This document shows positions 35,976 through 47,969 of a stretch of DNA of 64,000 nucleotides, in pieces. Position numbers and translations under genes: made by a program. The stretch spans positions 2,542,001-2,606,000 of the forward strand of contig JAFCIZ010000007.1 in NCBI GenBank assembly GCA_017871115.1. The letters are read 5' to 3'. The stretch's first letter is position 1; each line of letters begins with the position of its first letter. Below the pieces are notes generated by a model, which searched no databases, was not told the origin of the DNA, and saw only the letters and a list, made by a program, of their open reading frames with translations. This DNA comes from Cunninghamella blakesleeana. Taxonomy: Eukaryota; Mucoromycota; Mucoromycetes; Mucorales; Cunninghamellaceae.

Positions 35976-36166
35976 GCAACATAAAAATAAATGATAGTGA
36001 TAAAATATTAGAAAAGGAAGAAAGTAAAGATAATGCTAATGCAACGAATTCAACAATATTAAGTCAAAAGCCAACTGATCAATTTTTAACCGATCTCGGG
36101 TTAGAAAGTGCCAACGCTATTATGTATTCCTTAATGATGGAACAAGATTCGGACAAACCCTTGTAA
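33793..36166 (+). CDS. STE50: Ste50-like SAM/Ras-association adaptor
   Basis: Seven exons (33793-33880, 34031-34192, 34302-34318, 34427-34490, 34609-34715, 34834-35016, 35141-36166) give 548 aa. An N-terminal SAM domain (about 5-70: LLWDENKVNKWIASIGYPSL, QGITGDVLVNLDHDTLKDL, GQRMDILKHIYHLK) is followed by a coiled segment (KKLTEDLVRLSTDMNRMRED) and a Ras-association domain at about 235-320 (VRLLSDDTCSKVITAALKKY, ERLLSYDEKPLRISQKLKEA, NPVYILKHVK). After it come long Asn runs. The SAM-then-RA order is that of Ste50, which binds the MAPKKK Ste11 through SAM and Cdc42/Opy2 through RA in the osmosensing, mating and filamentation MAPK pathways. Exon 3 is only 17 nt. Confidence 0.88.
35519..35985 (+). 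repeat. Asn-codon (AAT/AAC) low-complexity tracts inside STE50
   Basis: Several runs of AAT/AAC codons within the last exon encode poly-Asn, the longest near 35925-35975. This is in-frame trinucleotide expansion, probably a disordered linker after the Ras-association domain. Confidence 0.85.
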
Positions 36167-36521
36167 CTCAAAAAAAAAAAAAAAAAATAATGATAATAAT
36201 CATATTATATTTATATATATCGTTTTGTTTAAAAAAATTTTTTTATATAATAAAAATTTATCGTGTGTGTTTCTCATTTAATGTTCCAAAAAAAAAAAAA
36301 TTAAAACTCAATGCTTTTTTTTCCATTTTCAATTTTAGTGGGTGATTTTTTTTTCTCTCACTTTTTTTTTTTTTTTCTTACTTTCTTTCCTTTTTTTTTA
36401 CACACATTTTTTTATTTATTTGTTTATATTTTACGTACATATTTTTCTTTTTCTTTCTTTCTCTCTCCTTTTTCTTTCTCTTTTTCATTCTTTACCTTTT
36501 TTTTCATTCTTTTATTAAATC
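36167..36521. promoter_or_regulatory. Promoter/leader of the EF-3 gene
   Basis: Short gap between STE50 and EF-3. From about 36310 to 36515 it is almost pure T with CTTTCTTTCTC blocks, the strongest pyrimidine tract in the window, in front of what should be a very highly expressed gene. Role inferred. Confidence 0.45.
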
Positions 36522-39500
36522 ATGTCTAATACACCTATTACTTCCGCTTTTCAAGCAGCGAGTCATGCTGACCTTTCCAAGCGGTTAAATATGGAAAAGT
36601 ATCATAAAGTCAAGAAAAATCGTATTGGGGATGGAGAATCCAAGGAAGCCAAAAATTTATTAACTCAATTATTCAAAACGGATGATGCCGAAGAAAAAAA
36701 GGATATTGTTGAAAAGTTATCAGGATTTCTTGCTCAATATGGAATCTTATCTTTAAAGACATGCCATTTGTACCCAGCTTTAACTACCGAACTCTATGCT
36801 AAAAAAGTCAAACCTCAAAATGTATTATCCATCTTGGAATTATTAACCAAATTATATGAAGCCAATGCCTTCTTACGTGGCTCTTTGGAACCCTATTTGA
36901 TTACTTTATTAACACCTTTATTGGATTTACAAGCTGATAAAAGTAAACAAGTCAAAGAAGCTACTTATGAACATGCTTTTGAATTAATTCAAAATTTAAA
37001 CCCTACAGCTACTCGATATATCATTGCTCATTGTCTTGAAGGTCTTGAAAACTCTAAAAAATGGCAAACCAAAATTTTATCTTTACAGTTAATTGAAAAA
37101 TTAAAAGAAATCAATCCACTTCAAGTGATTGCTTGTATCCCTGATATTATTCCTGTAGTCTCTGATTGTATGTGGGATACTAAAATTGATGTAAAGAAAG
37201 AAGCTACCAAATGTATGGCTGAAGTTACTAGTTTATTAGATAATAAAGATATTGAACGATTCATTCCTGCTGTTATTGACTGTATTAATCAACCTGAAAA
37301 GGTACCCGAAACCATTCATCAATTGGGTGCTACCACTTTTGTCCAAGAAGTTGATGCTGCTACTTTGGCTTTGATGGTTCCTCTTTTGGGTCGTGGATTA
37401 AAAGAACGTGCCACTCCCATTAAACGTAAATCTGCTGTCATCATTGATAATATGTGTAAATTAGTAGATGATCCTGATGCCGCAGCTCCCTTCTTACCTC
37501 TTTTATTACCTGCTTTGGAACATGTACAGGATGTCGTTGCTGACCCTGAATGTCGTAGTCAAGTCGTAAAAGCTTTAGAAACTTTAAAACGTGTAGGTGG
37601 TGCAGATAAAAAGATTCTTACTGGCGACGAAAAACGGGAAAAGGTTACAAAGACTTTAGATCATTTAATGCCTACCAAGTTAGAAGGTTTTTATAGTCCT
37701 ATTCGTAAATATATGATTGAACTTTCTTTGGCTTTAGTGCTCTCTAAAAATTTTGGCCGTAATGAATGGCTTGATGCTATTGGTCCTCATGCTGCTACTT
37801 GGTTATTTGTAACTGGACGTGATAATGAAGAATATGGTCCTGAACATGATGCTCATGCTGAGAAATTGGCTTTGGCTGCTCTTGGTACTTGTGAAGAAGC
37901 TGTGGCTATTCACGATGTTGAAGAAGAAGATGATGACGAAGGTGAAGAATTATGTAATTGTGAATTCTCTCTTGCTTACGGTGCAAAGATCTTATTAAAT
38001 CGTACCGCTTTACGTCTTAAACGTGGTCGTCGTTATGGTCTTTGCGGTGCTAATGGTTGTGGTAAGTTTAATAATAATAATAATGAAATGATCGTTTTTT
38101 TTTTTTAAAAAAAAAACGATTACTGTGTTTTAAAAATAACTCACTATGCGAAAAAAACATTATTTGTTTATTAAAAAAAACTGCTATATAAACAAACAAA
38201 TAATTAATTAAAAATATATACACATATACTAAAATATGTCTTAAAAATTTTTTATAGGTAAATCTACATTGATGCGTGCCATTGCTAACGAACAAGTAGA
38301 AGGTTTCCCTCCTAAATCTGTACTCAAGACTGTTTATGTTGAACATGATATTGATGGATCCGAAGCTGATACTCCTTTAATTGATTTCATTATTTCCTCT
38401 GAAGGTGTTGAAACTAAAGACCGTGACCAAGTTCATAAAATTTTACGTGATTATGGTTTTACCGAAGAAATGGTAACCAACATGGCTATTGGTGCCCTTT
38501 CCGGTGGTTGGAAAATGAAGCTTGCTCTTGCTCGTGCTATGTTGATGAACGCTGATATCTTATTATTAGACGAACCTACCAATCACTTGGATGTGGTGAA
38601 TGTTGCTTGGTTAGAAAACTATCTCTTGGGTCTTAAGACAGTGACTTCCATCATTGTTTCCCACGATTCTGGATTCTTAGATCATGTCTGTTCTGATATT
38701 ATCCATTATGAAGGCAATTACAAATTGAAACGTTATAAAGGTAATCTTTCTGAATTTGTCAAGAAAGTTCCAAAAGCTGCTTCTTATTATTCTCTTGAAG
38801 CTGCCCAAATCAAATTCAGTTTCCCTGAACCTGGTTTCTTGGAAGGTATCAAGACCAAGGAACGTGCTATTTTGAAGATGAAGAATGTGGACTTCCAATA
38901 TCCTGGTACTAGCCGTAAACAATTAATAGATATTTCTATGCAATGTAGTTTGTCTTCTCGTGTAGCTGTCATTGGTCCTAATGGAGCTGGTAATTATTAT
39001 TTATTTATATTTATTTATTTTTTTAAAAAAAATCATAAAATGGAAAAAAGCAGGGGGTTAACTTTAATTTTTTTTTTTCATTTTGTTTTTTAATATGTAT
39101 ATATTTAAACAGGTAAATCTACATTAATTAAATTATTAACTGGTGAAATTGAATCCGATATTGGTACTGTTTGGAAGCATCCTAACTTACGTATCGCTTA
39201 CGTTGCTCAACATGCTTTCCATCACATTGAAAAACACTTGGATATTACACCTAATGAATATATTCAATGGCGTTATGCTACTGGTGAAGATCGTGAAGAA
39301 TTAGATAAGGTTGATCGTGTGATTACCGAAGAAGAACAAAAACAAATGGAACAAGCTTTCGTTATTGATGGTGAAAAACGTGTTGTAGATGATATTGTAG
39401 GACGTCGTAAATTAAAACAATCTTATGAATATGAAGTCTCTTGGGTTGGTCGCTCATCAGTAGATAATACTTGGATTTCTCGTCAAAAACTTGAAAACAT

Positions 39501-40237
39501 GGGTTTCTCTAAAAAGATCGCTGAAGTTGATGCACTTGAAGCTGCCAAATTAGGTTTAAACCGTCCTTTAACTGCCAAAGAAATTGAAAAACATTTAACA
39601 GAAGTTGGATTAGAAGCTGAATTTGCTACACATTCTCGTATCCGAGGTCTTTCTGGTGGTCAAAAAGTCAAATTGGTTATTGGCGCTGCTATGTGGAATA
39701 AACCTCACATGTTGGTTCTTGACGAACCTACCAATTATTTAGATCGTGAATCTCTTGGTGCTTTGGCCACTGCTATTCGTGAATATGGAGGTGGTGTAGT
39801 TATTGTTACTCACAATCGTGAATTCTCTGAAGCTCTTTGTACTGAAGTATGGAAAGTAGATAATGGTCGTTTGGTTGCCTCCGGTCATAATTGGGTCTCT
39901 GGTAATGGTACAACCAAGATTGAAGAAAAGGAAGAAGAAGATCAAGTCGATGCTCAAGGTAATATCATTAAAGCTACTAAGAAGAAGGTCAAGTTAACAT
40001 CAAAGGAACTTCGTAAGAAGAAGAAGGAACGTATGGAACGTCGTAAACGTGGTGAAGAAGGTAACAGAAAAGAAAGATAATAAAAATGAAATAAAAATAA
40101 TGATGATGATCATCATAATCAATAGATTGAAAAATAAAAAGAAACATACCTATACTTATGTCTTGGTTATTTAACTAATGTTTTTTCTTTTCTTTTCTTA
40201 TTTTATAGTCTATACAACTGATGAAGATGATTTTTAA
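36522..40237 (+). CDS. TEF3: Translation elongation factor 3 (EF-3)
   Basis: Four exons (36522-38061, 38258-38989, 39113-40060, 40209-40237) give 1082 aa; yeast EF-3 is 1044. N-terminal HEAT repeats (about 40-330), a four-helix region, then two ABC ATPase domains. ABC1 Walker A GANGCGKST (about 509-517), signature [15 protein letters not shown], Walker [16 protein letters not shown]2 Walker A GPNGAGKST (about 753-761), signature [15 protein letters not shown], Walker [13 protein letters not shown]. The EF-3 chromodomain-like insert ([16 protein letters not shown]) lies inside ABC2, followed by a Lys-rich tail. EF-3 is a fungal ribosome-bound ATPase that helps release deacylated tRNA from the E site. 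Both Walker A motifs are split by an intron at the same codon. The last tiny exon replaces a read-through end NRKER with VYTTDEDDF. Confidence 0.95.
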
Positions 40238-40865
40238 ACAGCAAATTATTATAAATAATCCTTTTAAGCATAAATTATTTTTAAATATAATATAGTTTAT
40301 GTTTGTTCATAATGTAGTTTCATATAGCATTAGTTTGTTTTTTATTTTTATTTTTTTAGAATATTAACAAATAAAAAAATACTAATTTTTTTTAAAGATC
40401 AAGTATAGATATATAATAAGAAAAATCATGCAAGAACAATGGCATTGTATACTACTATTATTATCGGAGCTATTATTTGATTATGATGTATGCATCTTTT
40501 AATTTATAAAAACAGCCATTTCCTTTGTTTTCCAATCAATTATGGACAACAACGATCTTTTTTTGACAAAAGCAAGAAAAAAAAGTTAACTTTCATACGA
40601 CAATACCTAAATATGGAATGCTGGTGTACCCCAAAAAAAATATGAGATTATGAAAATTCAACAATGTTATATATAAGAATAACAGCAGCAAAAAAAAAAT
40701 AGATATTATACTGGCCAATTATATTTTATTTCCAAATAAAAAATTAGATGCTGGTTTTTAATTTTTTTAACCTTTTTTTTTAAAAAAAAGTAGGGTCCTT
40801 GGGTTAATTTTTCTTTTCTTTTCTCCATTTTTCTTCCTATATAACTTTATATTATTATTTTTATA
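40238..40865. other. Intergenic region
   Basis: 3' flank of EF-3 and promoter of OPI3. Contains a T9/A8 inverted tract followed by GTAGGG (about 40782-40804). No gene seen. Confidence 0.5.
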
Positions 40866-41460
40866 ATGGCCTCAGCACTTGTTGATTTAGTTACTGACTA
40901 TATTGATTTTTCACAACCTACCTTCTATTATGCCTTAGCTAATATCTTATTCAATCCTATATACTGGAATATTGTTGCTAGAGCAGGTAAATTATTATTT
41001 TAAAAAAGAACGTGTGTGTAAATATATATGAATGGATAAATAAGAACAAAAAAAGGGCATGGGGACTTGTATTCAATTTTTTTTATTGACATAATTATTA
41101 TTATTATATCAAAAAAAATAGAATATCGTAGTCATATCTTAACCAAGTTAGCAGGTGGTAGTGCCTACCGTGGTTGTGCTGCCTTAGGTTTTTCTATCTT
41201 CACTCTTGGTATTATTCGTGATATACTTTATAAGAATGCTTTAAGCTATCAACCTATTCACCCTTTCCTTCAAGAAGATTTTATTAAAGCTATTGCTATT
41301 GTATTATTCTTAACTGGTAATGTTTTGGTATTATCCTCTATGTGGGCTCTTGGTTTTACTGGTACTTATTTAGGTAAAGTGATATGCGTATATATATATT
41401 TAAAAGGATTATCAGTGTTTTTATTTTGAAGAATTTATGTTTACTCTTTTCCTTTTATCT

Positions 41461-41502
<42 letters not shown>

Positions 41503-41961
41503 TTGAACATATAATACAGGTGATTACTTTGGCATTTTAATGGATGCCCGAGTCACTGGTTTCCCCTTCAATGTATGCGAAGACCCTATGTATACTGGCT
41601 CCACCTTTACTTTCTTAGCTACTGCTTTATGGTAATAAAGATGAATAATATTAATAAATGGTGATGATAATTATAATAAAAATAAAAAAAGAGGCTAAAA
41701 GTGACTGATGCATTTGTTTATTACTATTAGGTATGCAAGCCCTGCTGGTATTTTGTTGACTTTTGTTGTACATGTTGTTTATAGAGTTGCTTTACGTTAT
41801 GAAGGGTAAGTTGAAATATATTCATATAAATACTATTTATCTTACTTTTTCCCTAAATAGCTCGACTAATATATATATTCCTATTTTACTTTTTTTTTAT
41901 TACTAGTCCATTCACCGCCATGATTTATGCCAACAAGGATAAAAAAGAAAAAGAACAGTAA
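40866..41961 (+). CDS. OPI3: Phospholipid N-methyltransferase (Opi3)
   Basis: Five exons (40866-40986, 41122-41373, 41520-41631, 41731-41805, 41907-41961) give 204 aa, as in yeast Opi3 (206). Features: [53 protein letters not shown], the S-adenosylmethionine-binding [10 protein letters not shown], four hydrophobic segments, and a Lys-rich ER-facing end (DKKEKEQ). The enzyme carries out the last two methylations from phosphatidyl-monomethylethanolamine to phosphatidylcholine in the ER membrane, using S-adenosylmethionine. Splice sites follow the GTAAG/TAG rule except one GTAATA donor. Confidence 0.93.
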
Positions 41962-43018
41962 AAGAGAAATGTCTTTCGATCATAGTATATAGTTTGGATT
42001 AAATATAGAAAAAAAGTATTCATATTAATTTAGTGATAGTACTATTATCGTTTTTTATTATTATTTTGATGTATCATATATAAAATAAATAGTTATATTG
42101 TGTATTTTATTTTAATCTTTTTTTTTATCAGTATAATAAAATGTGTACGCTCTATTGAGAATATAATACATAATAAAATATTGACGCTTGACCAAATCAT
42201 AAATTTCACAATGTAATGAAAACTAATAATACATATAATATTTATTTTTATATGCAGGTAGTCTATTTTTATTTTACTACATGTTCAATCATTTCGCTAT
42301 TTTTTAACTCTTTTTATTTAAACAAGTAAAGTAAAATTTAATTAATAAAAATAAAAAATAAGTTGCTACTAGAATCTCATACCCCTTCATTAATGCTATC
42401 CTTAAAGTAGTACATCTGGGAACAACTAATATTAAAATACTTGGTCTTTAAACTCTACACTTTTTTGTAAGTCTTTACCTGTGGTAGGGGTAAAAAAATA
42501 ATAATATTCACTTACGTTCCAATAAATCTAATTATATATAGTGGTTTTTTAACAAAAAGCACTCTACCATACCCATCTAGAAGGAAAATCCACCAACACC
42601 TTGAATAATAAATAAGCACCACATATAACGATGGTTAATCGTTTTGATTACGATCGGATTATCATTTTGAATAAAAAAAACAACTCACACATAAAAAAAA
42701 AGTCCTAAGAAAAACTTTCAAAAACCCAGAAATATAATCGTTTTGTTTTTCATATTATATTTATAAAAAAGTGGAGCATAATGGTCACTGACATTTTTTA
42801 TAGTCTGTTTGATAGTTGTAGAAATGTGTCATGTAAAATACTCTTATTATTTCGAAGTAAATTATGGAATAGTTGCTTGCATTTTTTAACTATTTTTATA
42901 ATCCCTTTTCTATTACTGATGATGTTGGTATTAATATTATTTTTTCAATTGAAATAGCTTTATTTTTAAAGATCCACTCATCCCAAAAACGAGATGATGA
43001 TAGTATTTATATAAGAAT
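41962..43018. other. Convergent intergenic region
   Basis: About 1 kb between OPI3 (+) and TAF8 (-) 3' ends. AT-rich and unstructured; I see no gene, repeat or RNA. Confidence 0.5.
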
Positions 43019-44063
43019 CTATTCTAGTTTCCCTTTTTTAGCCCGTTTACTTCGCTGTAATGCCGTTTCATAATTAACAATAGGTGTAACTTTAAGGTTC
43101 CCTAATAAACTACCATTTCCACCCCTTGATCCAAGTTCTTTTTGTCTTCGTAATTCACTTTCTGTTGACATTAATCGTTTTAAATTTTCTTCTACCGTTC
43201 TAGATTGCTGTGAATTGATTTCTCTTATTTGTAATTGATTATCAGGTCTATCAATATAAACCTATAATATATATAAATAAATAAAAAAAAGAGAAATTAA
43301 TAAGTGTAGTTATATATATTATCTTAGTTATCATCTTCATTATAGTAAATGTTTATATTTCTTTTTTTATTGTTATTACAGGAGTCTGTCGAAAAGAGTG
43401 TTTGCTTGGAAACTTAGGTAAATAAGCTGGAACATAAGAAGAATCGGTATGGGTTTCGTCTACAGATCCTTTTTCTTCATTTTCATCCACTTCATCTTCA
43501 TCTGATGCTAGAAAATCGGGTATTGGCTCAATGGTTGTTTCATTGGATCGTTCAAGCTTTAACAAATCCAATTCACTTAATACTAAAAATGTAAAATCAT
43601 AATAGTAATAATATGCTTAATTACATAGATCCATAGTATTACCGTTATTCTAACCTTATTATTATATCATATTTACCTTGGTCATTATTTATTTTATACT
43701 GTTCTGCATATTGTTCTAACGCCAGTAAATCTACACCTGAGTTTCGTAGTGATTGCTGTATATCATGATAATTTGGTCGTATTCGATTTCCTATTTCAGC
43801 ATAAGAATGTGTTGATAATAATAAAGTTTCGAGATCTATAAGAGATTGAAAGAAAGAAAAAAGAAATTGGGTGATAGTTAGATATGGTAAGTTTTTAGTA
43901 AGAAGATATTATTATCTATATTACATGAACTAAGTAGATTTGTTAAAGATAAAAGAGCAGCTTGATCAATAGATTCAAAGCCTATATCTCTTGATATTAT
44001 AGCTACAATCTTTTTTATTGATTCATCTATATATGTTGAATAATTTGAACGTTTATTGTGCAT
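43019..44063 (-). CDS. TAF8: TFIID subunit TAF8-like (histone-fold protein)
   Basis: Four exons (44063-43925, 43835-43677, 43582-43380, 43261-43019) give 247 aa. Residues about 10-80 form a bromodomain-associated histone fold (YIDESIKKIVAIISRDIGF, DQAALLSLTNLLSSYLETLL, YAEIGNRIRPNYHDIQQSL). After an acidic stretch comes SSYVPAYLPKFPSKHSFRQT, the proline-rich segment 'P-x-L-P-x-F-P-x-x-H-x-(F/Y)-x-x-T-P' that defines TAF8 and sets it apart from TAF3. The C-terminus is basic. TAF8 pairs with TAF10 in the TFIID core in the nucleus. Introns are short with GTAAT/GTAAA donors. Confidence 0.87.
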
Positions 44064-46146
44064 TATGGTATATTATTATTATTAAAAAATATAAAAGTGA
44101 AAGAGAGAAAAAAAAAGCGTGATCAGAAAAAAATTATGAAAAAACTAAATTCAAACTCCTGCCGGTACTTTTTTTCTGGCGTCACATATATATTTTTTAT
44201 GCTATGCTTTTTTATGCTGATGATATGGAAGAAATTATAAATTAAATAAATATTTCTAAGTAACTTTTTTTTAAATTCATATTTTTTTAGGTATAACTTA
44301 AAAATAAATATAAATGTATTAATCAAGTTAGTACATTTAGTTTTTATTAAACCAATGGCAATACTAATAATTTTTTTTTCGTTCTTTCTTTTTTCCTTTT
44401 TTCTTTTTAAAAATATGATGTGATTTATAAGATTAACTTAAAAATATTTGAGATATTGATCATAAAAAAATCTAAATAAAAAGGAAAGTTTATTAATTTT
44501 TATTTTAAAAATAATAAAATAAAATGAAAAGATTCAATACTGAAAGGTTAACCTTGTCAATTATTTTTATTTACAGGTGAAAGATAAAATAAATACTTTT
44601 TGATTAACTAGTCTAATATTGTATATAAAAAATGTGTATTTTGATTATCCATTTTTTACAAAATAAATTTAATAACTGTTTATATCGAGGTTTTTTTTTT
44701 TTTAAAAAAAAAAAAGTATATATAAACTAACCCTTGAGTACCAAATACTTCATATTGCATATTCAATACAGCATGTTTTTGGAGTAACTGAATAACTTTA
44801 CTATAATAATAATAATAATAATGATAAATAAGAACGTAGATTTTTTTGAAGAAGGTCCGCTTATTTAGTCATATTTTTATTAAATATAAATTAATATAAT
44901 GAGTGTATTTTTATATTATTATTTTTTATTTTGTTAGAAACGGCTATTGATAATGAAGTAGATGGTTTAGAAATCGTATATAATAGAAAAAGGTAAATTT
45001 TTCAAATCATTTTAGATTCGGATATCTCTTTTGGAAACAATTATTGTTTTTCTAAGAATAATTGTCAGAAAATAGAATTTTGCTGTTGCACAATTTGCTG
45101 AGTTATACCATATTATATTATATAGAAACATATTATTACAAGATGATCAACTAGGTGACTTTTTATTTATTCTCATTCTAATATAACTTAATAAATTTAT
45201 TTAACTTTATAATAATTGAATTAACCATGTCTTCTATTTAATTATTTTTTAAAAAATTATAAATAGAATCCTAATTTATTTATTTTGTTCTCGATCTTTA
45301 AAAGGTTAATAAAATTACGTTTAAGTTAATATATATACGACCCGTGGGCATTTCGAAGTAAAAAAAGTTACTCTTAAAAGTTATATTTTGCAGAGTTCAA
45401 ATATATACTACAGTATCTAAGGACACTCACTTCTGTATATAATAAATACCAATTTTATTTATATAGATATATATTCTCAACAACAATATTATTATTTTTT
45501 AACATTAAGTAAACTACACTACTTTTAGATTATGTTAAAGGAGCTTCTTTGAAAGAAAACTTTATTTCAAAAAAAAAAAAAAAAAAAACTTCTTCAATTT
45601 TATTCTAATATACTTTTAGATTTTGGTTACAATTTAAATTTATATATGTTAAACAGTTACTTGGACATAATCTTATTGCAAATATTTTGCTGTTGCATAA
45701 ATCTAAACCAAATAAGGATATTGAGTTATACTTGTTATAACTCTATTTTATTCTTTTCAGAATTTCTCCATCCATATTTTTACTCTATATTTAAAAATAA
45801 TAAATACAGATTTATGAAAAAGATATCAACTAATCATTATCTATATTATAATAATAATAATAATAACAATTGAAAAATATTATATGAAATATATATATAT
45901 TTAAAGTTTAAAAAGCCATTTGAAAAAATATCAAACAGGCTAATTTGAACTTGTAAATAAATTAAATAGTTGTAGTTTTAAGAAATGTTTTTTAAATTTG
46001 TGCGTTATATATATACAATTTTCCGTTTTTAAAATTATCTTCCTTTTTTATTTTAGTCTTTAAACCATTTTACATTTCTATCTATGTATCATATTTATAT
46101 AGTAGAATAATTCGACAACATTCAATGTAGTACTAGACATCAAGAG

Positions 46147-46187
<41 letters not shown>

Positions 46188-46270
46188 GTATAAAATAGAA
46201 AGAAAAAAAACTTTATCTATTTTTCTTTTTTTTTGCATTATTTAATTATTTTAAATTATTATTTTTAACA
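44064..46270. other. Upstream flank of the secreted-protein array
   Basis: 2.2 kb without a supported gene. From about 44930 the sequence resembles the spacers between the array genes: shared landmarks are AGTAAACTACACTA.TTTTAGATTA (45507 region, cf. 48596 and 51058), 'TTGCATAAAATCTAAACC..AAAGGATAT' (45694, cf. 48761, 51240), and TCTTCC..TTTTATTTTAGTCTT (46040, cf. 49122). The first array unit therefore starts upstream of its gene. A 37-base poly-A run lies at 46147-46183. Confidence 0.55.
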
Positions 46271-46966
46271 ATGAAGTTAAGTTTAGTATGTGCTACTTTG
46301 TTATGTGCCACTGGTACTGTATATTCCCAACCTATTGAAGCAAGAGGAGGAGCTATGGATGCTTTTGGTATCGTTACAGGTCTATTTGGTGTTATTGTTG
46401 GTTCAAAAAGCTTTATTCCAGATGCTAGTGATTCGCAAACTGTTGTCAATTACGGAACTGGCTATATGGATTATAAATCTACTTTTATCCCAGACACCTA
46501 TACTTTTAATAAAGATAATCATGAAATGGGAAGAGTGACTGGTCAAGAAAGTATGGGCGAAAATTCTTGGGCTAAAACATATGTTAAAACCAATAAAGGA
46601 AATGTGAACATGGTTCAGGTTGCACCTACAACAACGACTGATGATAAAACCAAAAAGAAAACTAAATGGAATGGATGCTTTACTGATATTGCTGTACATG
46701 TTAATGCAGGCGATAAAAAGGCTTATATCCCTATTGGTCATGTTTTTGATTTATGTGGTTTAAAGACTGGCGATAGTTCAATGGCTGGAGAATTACAAGA
46801 TGGCCAAACCATTTATAAGAAATGTGCTTTAATCGGTCCTGATTACGGTATTAATGATTTTAGAATTAATTTGGATTACTGGACCTTAGCTAAAGACAAG
46901 GACTTTAATACCCATGATATTTGTAATAGCGTATTCATTAATGCTGGTGATAGCCGAAATTGGTGA
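46271..46966 (+). CDS. Secreted protein of unknown family, copy 1
   Basis: Intronless, 231 aa. A clear signal peptide (MKLSLVCATLLCATGTVYS, cleavage before QPIEAR). The mature protein begins with a Gly/Phe/Val-rich stretch (DAFGIVTGLFGVIVGSKSF), then a Lys/Thr-rich insert in the middle (TTTTDDKTKKKTKW), and has four Cys in GCFTD, DLCGL, KKCAL and DICNS, enough for two disulfides. It ends INAGDSRNW. No membrane anchor or known domain recognised. It is the first of three intact tandem copies, all intronless in a region where nearly every other gene has several introns. A secreted, cell-wall or effector-like role is possible; nothing in the sequence fixes it. Confidence 0.85.
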   Translation: MKLSLVCATLLCATGTVYSQPIEARGGAMDAFGIVTGLFGVIVGSKSFIPDASDSQTVVNYGTGYMDYKSTFIPDTYTFNKDNHEMGRVTGQESMGENSWAKTYVKTNKGNVNMVQVAPTTTTDDKTKKKTKWNGCFTDIAVHVNAGDKKAYIPIGHVFDLCGLKTGDSSMAGELQDGQTIYKKCALIGPDYGINDFRINLDYWTLAKDKDFNTHDICNSVFINAGDSRNW

Positions 46967-47486
46967 ATAAAATAATGGAGTAACCGCCAATTTTTGATCT
47001 TTATTTTAATTTTTGTATTTTTACAATTTAAAATTCTTGTTTTTATTTTAACTTGTTGATTTTTTTCTGCTTTAATTTTTAAAATAAACCTTATTTTATT
47101 TTGTTTAAATCTTAAAATGACAAGAGAAAATAATAACATTTTGTGCTAGGTTTAATAAATAAATAAATAGATATATAATACCGACTTATACAAGTAATAC
47201 ATGAATAAAAAATTAACAAAATAAAATTTATTTTGATATTAAAGGAAACGCGTTTTCTATATATATTTTTCGCTTTTTTAATATCAAAATAATAGATGAC
47301 CTGTGAACAAGTGTTTAGAAAATCAATCGAGTGGTCAACAGTTTTAAATTATATTTATTCAAAAATAAAAACTATCAATTGTATTTATTTATTTTATTTT
47401 TTTTCGATTGAAGTTTTTATTTCTTAATTTTAATAATAAATCCAATTAATAAAACAGTACATTTTAGTTAGTGATTAACAATAGAG
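46967..47486. other. 3' spacer of copy 1
   Basis: Contains the array-wide 3' flank (AATTTTTAAAATAAACC near 47073) and then sequence running up to the convergent GNAT gene. No other gene. Confidence 0.5.
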
Positions 47487-47969
47487 TTATATTAATTTAT
47501 ATTCCATTAAATATTCATCATAAAGATTACCATCACCCATCTTCGTTTTTTCTTCCCCAATTATCTTAAATCCTATTTTTAAATACAAATTTATAGCGGG
47601 TATTTGTAATTTATTTACAGAGAGGTAAAAAGTGTTAACATTTAAATTGGTTAACTCTTGTATTAAAAATATCATCATTTTTTTAGAAAGTCCTTTTCCT
47701 CTTGAATTAGGTGAAATATATACACCAATAATATCTGCCTTATCATTTGCTATTTTAGATCTAGCAGTACCAACAATTACATCTTCTTCGTAACAATATA
47801 GAGTTAATGAATTCTTATCCAAAAGTCTTTCTTTCCACCTCTGATCTGAAAAATTTAATTCTTGTTCATATGAACTACCAAATGCCTTAGACTCATTTTT
47901 TAAAGACAATAATCTTATTTTTTTATATTCTTCCCATTGTTCAGGTATAAATAGATTGATCCCATCCAT
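47487..47969 (-). CDS. GNAT-family N-acetyltransferase, bacterial type, inside the array
   Basis: Intronless, 160 aa from ATG 47969 (MDGINLFIPEQWEEYKKIRL). The acetyl-CoA loop R-G-K-G-L (residues 90-94, in YISPNSRGKGLSKKM) follows a beta-strand IIGVYIS, and the C-terminal half has the GNAT helix/strand pattern (NTFYLSVNKLQIPAINLYLK, GFKIIGEE). This compact single-domain form resembles bacterial GNATs acting on small molecules, peptides or N-termini. It lies opposite in strand to the array genes and is present only in the first interval. Substrate unknown. Origin by transfer is inferred from the lack of introns, the compact form and its position; a search is needed to test it. Confidence 0.75.
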   Translation of the reverse strand: MDGINLFIPEQWEEYKKIRLLSLKNESKAFGSSYEQELNFSDQRWKERLLDKNSLTLYCYEEDVIVGTARSKIANDKADIIGVYISPNSRGKGLSKKMMIFLIQELTNLNVNTFYLSVNKLQIPAINLYLKIGFKIIGEEKTKMGDGNLYDEYLMEYKLI

